From positions 911,501-975,500 of the forward strand of contig NW_027305501.1 in the NCBI RefSeq assembly GCF_039555335.1: 64,000 nucleotides of DNA, given 5' to 3'. The number at the start of each line of letters is the position of its first letter. Position 1 is the stretch's first letter. The position numbers were made by a program, and so were the translations under genes. Positions 57,126 through 64,000 of the stretch are shown in pieces. This DNA comes from Amphiura filiformis. Its lineage: Eukaryota > Echinodermata > Ophiuroidea > Amphilepidida > Amphiuridae. Below the pieces are notes generated by a model that saw nothing but the letters and a program-made list of their open reading frames with translations, made no database searches and was not told the origin of the DNA.

Positions 57126-57207
57126 TTAGGGATATAGGTTAGGGTAATGATTAGAGTTTATAATACTTTTATTGGTTTTCAGAATAATGACTCTTTGGAC
57201 TATTAAT

Positions 57208-57668
57208 CAGTGCTGTACGGTGCGACCAATTTAGGCGCATTGGCGACTAGATTTTTTCTGATGCGACTAAACCTTTAATCCTTGGCGCCAATGGCGACCA
57301 ACTGTTGAAGCTTTTATTCGCCAGCAAATGCAAAACGTGTAAATAATGTAGTGTTCAATAGTACAAATGTACAGCTATGAATATCATGACATCTCAATCT
57401 ATAGGCCTACACTGTACATGCTGTGTGTGGAGTATGTTGATTGAGTACAGCAGCTATGATTCATTCAACGCAACATGTGGCTGTGACAGGGAAACCCCCT
57501 TAAAATTGAACGTAGATATAAACATTGTGGCAGAATGACTTCGAGAAAAGTTGGAATACGGTGCGTTGATGCCTCAGTTTTTTTACTTGGGAGCAAAATT
57601 TGGGCGCCTAAATTTATAAAGTTAGGAGCCATTGGCTCCTCAATCAGTTTTTGCACCGTACAGCACTG
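57208..57668. mobile_element. hAT-type element, perfect 8-bp TSD CTATTAAT
   Basis: CAGTGCTGTACGGTGC and GCACCGTACAGCACTG are perfect ends. CTATTAAT at 57200-57207 and 57669-57676. It is 461 bp and non-coding. Confidence 0.93.
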
Positions 57669-57968
57669 CTATTAATCTGTAACCGCAATATTTAAAGCAT
57701 ACCTTCTCACAAGATCTGTGTTTGACACAATGATATCAATGCAAGTATGCCACATTCAGATTTTAAGATTATGTTCTCAAAAGTTGCTAATCCTAACATC
57801 AAATTGATTATAAGCATAATTAGGCAAATAAAAAGAAGTGGAAAAATCATTTTTGATATTCTACAGTTTTTTTAATTTAAATGAATGTAAGTGATTGGGT
57901 GATTTGATAATTGAGTAGCATGATTGCATTGTCCCAATTGTAGCATCAAAATGTGCAGATCAAAATGA

Positions 57969-58318
57969 AACCACTTAAAGCCATAATGTACGATCTTATA
58001 CTATGAAATTGGTTAATTTTTTTCAAACCTGATTTTTTTCTAAATGGAATCGGCCAAATTTGTTGTCTTTGTAGGTCAACAGAGCAAAGTTCGACATATT
58101 ATCATAATTTAGAAATTATGATAATATGTCCTCCCATAGAACTATCTGTTAAATAGCCAGTGGTGTTTCTTTCACATTACCTTGTTATTTCAACCTAAAA
58201 AGTAAAATGGACAGAAACCCTTCCCGCCAGTTATTACTAATATTATTTCAACAATTTGAATAAAGAATAACAAAATCAAAATTTGACGGAAATCGTACAT
58301 TAAGTCTTTAAGGGTGGT
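57969..58318. repeat. MITE with a perfect 38-bp hairpin inside
   Basis: ACCACTTAAAGCCATAATGT at the left and its inverse (ACATTAAGTCTTTAAGGGTG) at the right. At 58093-58130 an 18-bp arm GACATATTATCATAATTT meets its exact inverse across AG. Confidence 0.75.
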
Positions 58319-58463
58319 TTTAACCCTGGAATTGAGGAAACTTTTGGGCCTCACATAACTGCTAAATTGTTGGTCTAAAGTATATAAAAGTATACATATT
58401 TAGAATGGCAAAGACTCGTTGAATTCATATCTGTGAGGTCAAATTTGGGCAAAAATACTCATT

Positions 58464-58707
58464 TGTGACACGATCAAGGGAAATGAGTCGGTTGTCGCTA
58501 ATATTGATTTTGAGATATTGGCAAAGAAAGTGTTCAAATTCTTTTGTTTTATATTGTTTTCAGCGATTGATAAATTGACATAACTTTGCAAAGAATGGGG
58601 TTTTCAGTTTCTGAAAGCTCTAAGCGTCCTCTTTAGAATCATATGTAAACTCCTTTTCGAGCAGGGTCGACATGTGACTCATTCCTCTTGATCGTGTCAG
58701 TGTCACA
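58464..58707. repeat. Inverse copy of the 38587 MITE
   Basis: TGTGACACGATCAAGGGAAA at the left and TCCTCTTGATCGTGTCA at the right. The interior GACATAACTTTGCAAAGAA is the inverse of the copy in the giant transposon. Confidence 0.75.
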
Positions 58708-59212
58708 TTTGTGGAGAAAATCCCAAAAAACATTTGTTTTATTTAAATGTTTGTTTTCACTGATCACATTATCCCCTTTTAATTTTGAGCCAAACAAATT
58801 AGGTATAATGAAGAAAATTGCGATTCATTCCAACCTCTACAATGCGTGTACTACGCTCGCCGATCGTATTACATGTAACTGCACGGAGCACCACGCTCGA
58901 CGTGTGTACACACAAGTTGACATCCACGGTACATGTTAGCAAGTACTCGATCGCTGAACTCTGAATAAAACCGGGTCAACCCGGTTTTAATACAAAAAGT
59001 TAAACTTTGCTGTTATTAAAGCACTTCAGGCTTAGTCTTTTACGAGGTATTTTAGTATACCACTGGGTATTATAATTATGCAAAAAGTAGAAATCCGAGT
59101 AAAATTGAGGGCGTCGCTGTGAAGCAAATCACACATTATGGCTTTAAATAAAAAATCATATTTTCTGATTATGTTATACGTAGACAGTGCTTTTTTATAC
59201 CTTGTGTATGCA
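58708..59212. other. Region 3' of the NDUFAF4-like gene, no feature
   Basis: AT-rich sequence with an AACCCGGTTTTA/AAAACCGGGTTGACC palindrome near 58968-58990. No coding signal. Confidence 0.4.
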
Positions 59213-59284
59213 CAGTGGCGGCACTATGGGGGATGGCAGAACTCTTGCCCCCACCTCTGATAAATGTTTTTGGTGCCGCGACTG
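59213..59284. mobile_element. Very short hAT-like MITE
   Basis: CAGTGGCGGCACTATGG and TTGGTGCCGCGACTG are imperfect inverted ends only 72 bp apart. The flanks TGTATGCA and TGCATGTA match at 6 of 8. Confidence 0.6.
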
Positions 59285-59560
59285 TGCATGTATGTATGTG
59301 GTGGTATGTAACGTATGACACTTGCATCATGATACTATGTAATTATTTGGGGGGGCTTGGCCATGAATAGTGGCCTTTAAATGTATTTGAAGATGTACTA
59401 ATAGTAAGTACACACGGGCTGAAAATGTTCACTTCACACAGTTTACGGACTTCACAGTGATGAATTTGTTAAACACATCAATGAAGGCTTTGACTACATC
59501 ATAAATGAAAATCATCCATTGTCGTATTACATGTATTTTCTTAAGGCAAATCCTTTGTCA

Positions 59561-59752
59561 TCAACTTTTATATGGTCCTGATTCCAATTTGCCCGTTGCA
59601 TGTCCTTCAATTTGTTCTTGTTCTTTCAGTTTTTCTACATCTTCTTCGGATAATAAGGGAACCACTTTCAAAGTTCTGAAATATTCTAAAATGTTCTTTG
59701 TATCTTTAAGATCCAATGTATAGTCCTTTGCTATCCGTTCTGCATTGTATTC
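59561..59752 (-). CDS. NDUFAF4: NDUFAF4-like, last coding exon
   Basis: NDUFAF4 helps assemble the early membrane arm of mitochondrial complex I. The minus-strand acceptor CTATACATGCAG precedes 59752. In phase 0 the exon reads EYNAERIAKDYTLDLKDTKN, then ILEYFRTLKVVPLL, matching the family C-terminus (TAEKIMQEYQLEQKDVNSLL, then KYFVTFEV). A Lys/Glu-rich tail of about 28 residues follows to the TGA at 59561, longer than in the human protein. It joins in frame to the exon at 61345-61509 across a 1.6-kb intron that holds MITEs and a tRNA-like gene. Confidence 0.85.
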   Translation of the reverse strand, partial: EYNAERIAKDYTLDLKDTKNILEYFRTLKVVPLLSEEDVEKLKEQEQIEGHATGKLESGPYKS

Positions 59753-59889
59753 CTGCATGTATAGAAAAGAAAAACAATACATGTATATAATAATTTCATG
59801 CGAATACAATTTTGCACAAAAACAAGAGATGTTGTGAAGAAAAAGAGGTAAAAATGGTGTACCTACACTACTGGAAGTACACCACATAC

Positions 59890-60013
59890 CAGGGGTAGCG
59901 CTAACTATTGCTAAAGGGTCATTTTAGGCGCTTATTTCTATTATTTCGGACCCATAGTTTAAAAAAAATTGCACATTTTTGACCCCTTGTCTGAAAACCT
60001 AGCGCTACCCCTA
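59890..60013. mobile_element. hAT-like MITE in the NDUFAF4 intron
   Basis: CAGGGGTAGCGCTA and TAGCGCTACCCCTA are inverted ends. The flanks CCACATAC and GTACATAC match at 6 of 8. It is 124 bp. Confidence 0.7.
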
Positions 60014-60098
60014 GTACATACCATTCTATATGGCATTGTTTCAACACATTTTTATGCATCCACCGGAGGTAAATATGTTTCCTGGTTGTCCGTTATTC

Positions 60099-60478
60099 CC
60101 GGTCCCCGCACTCCGTGCATCCGCGGGTATTCATGCTCGTCGAAAATTTCGCGAAATAAGGGGTGTTTTCAGATGAAGAAACAGGATTCGAGAAACACAA
60201 AAAAGGGGTGTTTTTTCAAACCACGTGTTCGCGAAATTGAAAAAAAAAGGGTATTTTCATGGAGCAGCCTACGCGTTTTTGCCAGAAAAGGGCATATTAA
60301 AAATATTGTTTGTGTTTTAGCGAAAATAGGGGTATTTTCGAAGGGCAAATAATTCGCGAAATCGCTAAAAAAAGGGGTGATTTTCCCTAAAACTTGCTAA
60401 ATGAGATGCAAAAGGGGTGTTTTTAAAGTTCACCGACAAGCATGAATACCCGCGGATGCAAGGAGTGCGGGGACCGGG
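60099..60478. mobile_element. Mutator-like MITE, TSD CCGTTATTC/CCGTCATTC
   Basis: Inverted ends CGGTCCCCGCACTCC...GCATCCGCGGGTATTCATGC of about 40 bp. The 9-bp flanks match at 8 of 9. The interior repeats AAAAGGGGTGTTTT words and CGCGAAAT. It lies in the NDUFAF4 intron. Confidence 0.85.
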
Positions 60479-60509
60479 CCGTCATTCCATCTGTTCGAGC
60501 TTGTGAGTG

Positions 60510-60795
60510 CAATTTCTCAGAACTGATAAGGAGTATTGTGATGTGATTTGGTGGAGGGTGGCAATTAACAGTCTCCAAATTCTATTAGGTTTTCATTGCA
60601 AAATATGCTAATTTAGTAGCTGATTTGCATATATTTGCATAAATGTCCCCAAGGGCAATTTATCGGAACTGGTAAGGTGTATAGTGATGTGCCTTGGTGG
60701 AGGGGTGGCAATTGGTGGTCTTTAAATTCCACCAGGTTTTTCTCACAAAATATGCTAAGTTGGTAGCTCATTTGCATAAATTTGAATTGGATTTT
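60510..60795. repeat. Two tandem copies of a ~147-bp unit
   Basis: GAACTG(A/G)TAAGG(A/T)GTAT, TGGTGGAGGG and AAAATATGCTAA recur with a spacing of about 147 bp, with TTTGCATA near the end of each unit. Confidence 0.8.
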
Positions 60796-61142
60796 AAAGA
60801 TTTTTTTACCACAGCTCCAAGTGAAATCACCCTAGTTCAAATGATGCGTGTCAAGGTGGAGGCATTGCGACCGACGCTTTGCATTAAGAACCACGCAACT
60901 TGAGAACCACAAAATTCTAGTTGCTTCTAATAAGATATGATAGGAAGAAAAATAAATTATGTTTATAAATACAAAATTCCCATCGATCACGCCACTGTTT
61001 TTCCATGTTATATTTCCTCTACAGGGAGGATGGCAATTTATTTCTTGCATTTATGGCCCTAGCTGCTATGGGCTACTTGTGGGGAGGAGATAAGTTTAAG
61101 CGGCCGCTTATAGGTTCAAATTGCATCCAGCCTTATCACAAA

Positions 61143-61215
61143 GCTCCCGTGGCCAAGTGGTTAAGGCACAAGTCTTGTAAACCTGAGGTCCTGGGTTCGA
61201 TTCCCAGACAGGATC
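61143..61215 (+). tRNA. tRNA-Thr(UGU)-like gene or tRNA-derived SINE head
   Basis: The D arm GTGGCCAAGTGGTTAAGGC, an anticodon loop CTTGTAA (UGU) and a perfect T arm CTGGGTTCGATTCCCAG fit a 73-nt tRNA, and a Pol III terminator TTTTT follows at 61218. The acceptor stem (GCTCCCG with ACAGGAT) pairs poorly and the anticodon stem has one mismatch, so it may be a pseudogene or a young SINE head. It lies in the NDUFAF4 intron, opposite strand. Confidence 0.5.
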
Positions 61216-61344
61216 ACTTTTTCTACTTGTCTCCTTTATTATTTGCGATGGCGAACCTGGTGAAAAATTATGTTTATTATATTATAAAGATAATACCCTA
61301 TATGGTCAAAAGCGATATATTTGAGATTATTCCGGATTCCTTAC

Positions 61345-61509
61345 CTGTGGATTCAGCTTATTTTTAGCAAGTAGTTCCTGCACCATGTATACAGACAGTC
61401 TTCCTGGCGGCACCAGTGCCATACTCTGGCTGGCTACTTCTGACAAAGGTTCTGGTATAGGTCTTCTATCCTGAGGTAGCACACGTCTACTATGACTACC
61501 ATCTGGTGT
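61345..61509 (-). CDS. NDUFAF4: NDUFAF4-like, penultimate coding exon
   Basis: The exon is 165 nt, phase 0 at both ends, between a CAAATTATACACAG acceptor and a CAG/GTAAGG donor. It reads TPDGSHSRRVLPQDRRP, a Ser/Glu-rich stretch, then VPPGRLSVYMVQELLAKNKL and NPQ. This corresponds to the family segment FRLPKDH...[20 protein letters not shown] just before the C-terminal exon. With the next exon, 118 residues are visible. The N-terminal part, which in the human protein carries the MG start and a helical region, is not in the window. Confidence 0.82.
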
Positions 61510-62012
61510 CTGTGTATAATTTGGAGGAAAATAAGGGTTCCACTTTACAAAAAATACAGTATTACATATCAATATACCTAAACTTTGATCGGACCCCATG
61601 ACACTGGCTATAATGATGTTATGCAATGCATCACTTGATTTTTTCTGTGTTTGTTTTATTGGATGTATACCCCCTGCACTTTTACTTTTAGATTTCCCAG
61701 TCAAATTTGAATATCAATCATCCACATCTGCAATATGTCATTGTCAGAGTTTGAATCAGTCCAACATATTGACATTTTAAGTTAAAAAAAATGTTGACAC
61801 CAGAATTCCCACGTATCCCACCAGATCGCGTTTGCCAAAACAACTCCCAGAAATCGGCCCGACCACGCCCTCGTGGATTTTATGCTTCATAACAGTTGAT
61901 TGACAGGTGGGCTTAAACTGCTCTTTTAAGATTACAGAATGAACTCCAATTGATATGTGATAACACGAACAGTAAACACCAACTTTAAGCGCTGCAGACA
62001 AGAGACATATTA

Positions 62013-62118
62013 GGCACTTGAAACTTGATTCTGAGTTTAGCGTCCACCGCCCGCGTTATGAATTTTGTGCCGCGTTTGAGATGTAAAATCTGAAAATAAT
62101 TCATTATTTTGCAAATTA
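62013..62118. mobile_element. Left terminus of a PIF/Harbinger-like element
   Basis: TTA followed by GGCACTTGAAACTTGATTCT and more than 100 bp nearly identical to 21552-21660. Homology ends after CTACTAA and no right terminus is found to 64000. It is either a truncated copy or one that runs past the window. Confidence 0.7.
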
Positions 62119-62239
62119 CTACTAATAGTCCTGGCCCTAGCTAGAACCCGCCTACACGGATAGGGCAGAGATTTTGACACTTGATTTGGGTTATTGGACC
62201 TTTGAGGTTAACGAATCACAGAGGTGCTTTTATGAAAGC

Positions 62240-62835
62240 GGCTGCATGAATTCGAGAAATCCAAGATGGCAGCCGCGGCCATTTTGAAAATTTTAAATTT
62301 TAGTTTTCACTCAATATTCATGTGTAATACATCATTCTATAGGTTTTTGCATACAAGGAATCAATTTCTGACATTATTTTTATGATTGAAGGTCAGTATA
62401 ACATGTTTACATTCAAAATGGCCGCCAAATGGTTGCCAAAAGATGGGGTTTTCATTAAAATGTATTTAGAATTCAATATTTTAACTTATTTGATGTTAAA
62501 AATAACCATGGGTTGCTGATATTATGGTCAGTTGTCTATGTCATTTCTATCATCTCCTGGATATGTTTAAAATCAAAATGGCTGCCAAAATGGCCGCCAA
62601 AATCGTCTTTTTTTCATTAAAATGTGTTACAGGAGTATTATGAAGTACCAGATTTACAATGAAATGGTGCCAAACATTGTGTTCTTTTGTATTCAAAGTA
62701 TCTCTCTGGTAAAGGGTAACAATATGACATCAGCATCAATTAATATGATCTCATGGGCATGTAAACATTCAAAATGGCCGCCAAAATGGCTGCAAAAACA
62801 TGATTTTTTCATTAAAATGATATTTAAAACAGCAT
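62240..62835. repeat. Tandem array with AAAATGGCCGCCAAA cores
   Basis: AAAATGGC(C/T)GCCAAA cores near 62417, 62576 and 62772, with partial ones near 62263. Each is followed by TTTTTCATTAAAATG and a diverged spacer, giving a period of about 160-195 bp. The ATG in the core creates false start codons. Confidence 0.8.
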
Positions 62836-63166
62836 TTTAATAGATGTTGTGTTAAATATTTTCATTGAACGCTGATATAATGTTAAAGGAGTATTTCTAT
62901 CCAAATTTCTTCCTGCTCATGTGTTTTTACATTCATGAAAGAAACCTAAACCCAAATTTTCATGCAAATCGGACATTCAGTTGGCGAATTATGGGCTATA
63001 ACATATATTTCAATGGTCCATAGGATTGTGTGTGATACTTTCGTTGTCGACAGAATGAAATTCAAAATCGAACATTTCGCCCGCTTTCTCTAGATATAAA
63101 TTATAAATTTATAAGATAAATTTGCAAGATTCCTTTTGCACATGATAATTATGCACCTAGTAAGGG

Positions 63167-63940
63167 AGACCGGGGCAGGTTGGCCCCTTTTTCCCCACTT
63201 ATCTGGAGAGCTCAGTTTGTGGGTTAGGAGGCTCTCAATTTGATACTTGAGAGCTGTTTACTCTAGGTAAATGCTAACAAATTTATATGGCTCTGTGACT
63301 TATACAAAAGTTATAGTAGTTGTAGGAGAGAGCGAAAAGAAAATTAACCAGGCAGGCAGGTTGGCCCACCAAACGGGCAGGTTGGCCCTCTATGCACAAC
63401 CGTGTGTTATTGCCATATTTCTTTCCAATAAAACATTCTAAAGTTACAACTGCGGTAAGATATCACCTATCATAGTTCCAAGATAATCAAAAATAAAATT
63501 CATTTTAGCCATCATGGGTCATTCTTGAGGAAATAGCTAAAATCAAGGAAATAACGTTAACCAATCATCTTATAAAACCCATAACGAAAAACTGAAAGGC
63601 TGTGGATAACAATTGTAATTGACTTTTTTTTCATTATTAACTATTCTGAGTGATGAATTACTTTTTATGTACAAATTCCCAATTATAAAGAAATATGATA
63701 TTGAAATATTGCTATTTCCAGTCAAAAAGTGCTCAAATAGGACAACAATATAGATTTTTTTGTTTTTTTTCTCCGCCTTTGAACAATTTTATCCATGGAA
63801 CTGACTAGTGTTGGTGTGTAAATTGTATTTTGCTTCATTTGACACAAAATGGGTGAAAATGGAGAAAGTATGCATAACTCTTGCCCATAAACACAATGGG
63901 GGGCAACATGCCCCAGCACAAGTGGGCCAACCTGCCCCAT
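63167..63940. repeat. Element with GACCGGGGCAGGTTGGCCC ends
   Basis: ACCGGGGCAGGTTGGCCCC at 63169 is mirrored by GGGCCAACCTGCCCC at 63924-63938. Two more direct GGCAGGTTGGCCC words lie at 63354 and 63379. It has no coding potential. It resembles the GGGCTACTTTGCCA repeats near 20990. Confidence 0.65.
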
Positions 63941-64000
63941 AGTCTATTTTTGTTTTCCATCAAATTCCATAAAACAGAAACAGGATGGAAAGCTTTCAAC

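Noticed and set aside
61777-62001. Minus-strand ORF as the NDUFAF4 N-terminal exon
   Set aside because: No resemblance to the MG-starting family N-terminus and no donor in a suitable place.

Overview
This is eukaryotic DNA. There are no dense ORFs or operons, genes appear as short exons with GT/AG borders separated by very long introns, and most of the window is AT-rich repeat. Words such as TAGGCCTAC and TACATGTA, AATGGCCGCC-type arrays and many hairpin MITEs, together with Hippo-pathway and complex-I-assembly genes, suggest a marine invertebrate deuterostome (echinoderm or hemichordate-like). That assignment is inference; no marker fixes the species.

Host genes, all on the minus strand. 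(1) The N-terminal exon of a LATS/Warts kinase (16617-16937, untranslated part to 17010). A second, probable exon of the same gene lies at 4654-4843 and the kinase domain would be beyond position 1. (2) An unidentified exon at 50003-50166. (3) The last two exons of an NDUFAF4-like complex I assembly factor (61345-61509 and 59561-59752), with its N-terminus beyond the window.

The centre (28806-49073) is one 20,268-bp DNA transposon with CACTG...CAGTG ends, flanked by TA. Its limits are confirmed independently: it splits a 450-bp Mutator-like MITE whose halves (28661-28805 and 49074-49383) carry matching 9-bp target duplications, and an uninterrupted copy of that MITE sits at 55120-55567. The transposon has subterminal arrays of GGTGTCA/TGACACC palindromes. 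It carries two leftward gene remnants: a C2H2 zinc-finger plus DDE-like transposase (about five frameshifts) and a six-exon SAMD3-like protein (one frameshift, one stop). Both are decayed.

Layout: 1-4600, inverted cassettes, a LINE fragment, hairpins and two hAT MITEs; 4654-17010, LATS exons with an 11.8-kb repeat-filled intron; 17-28.6 kb, SINEs, hairpins and nested PIF/Harbinger-like elements; 28.7-49.4 kb, the giant transposon with many younger insertions inside it; 49.4-59 kb, the unknown exon, a mariner pseudogene invaded by hAT-like elements, and more MITEs; 59.5-64 kb, NDUFAF4 exons, a tRNA-like gene, MULE and hAT MITEs and tandem arrays. Target-site duplications give relative insertion orders in several places.
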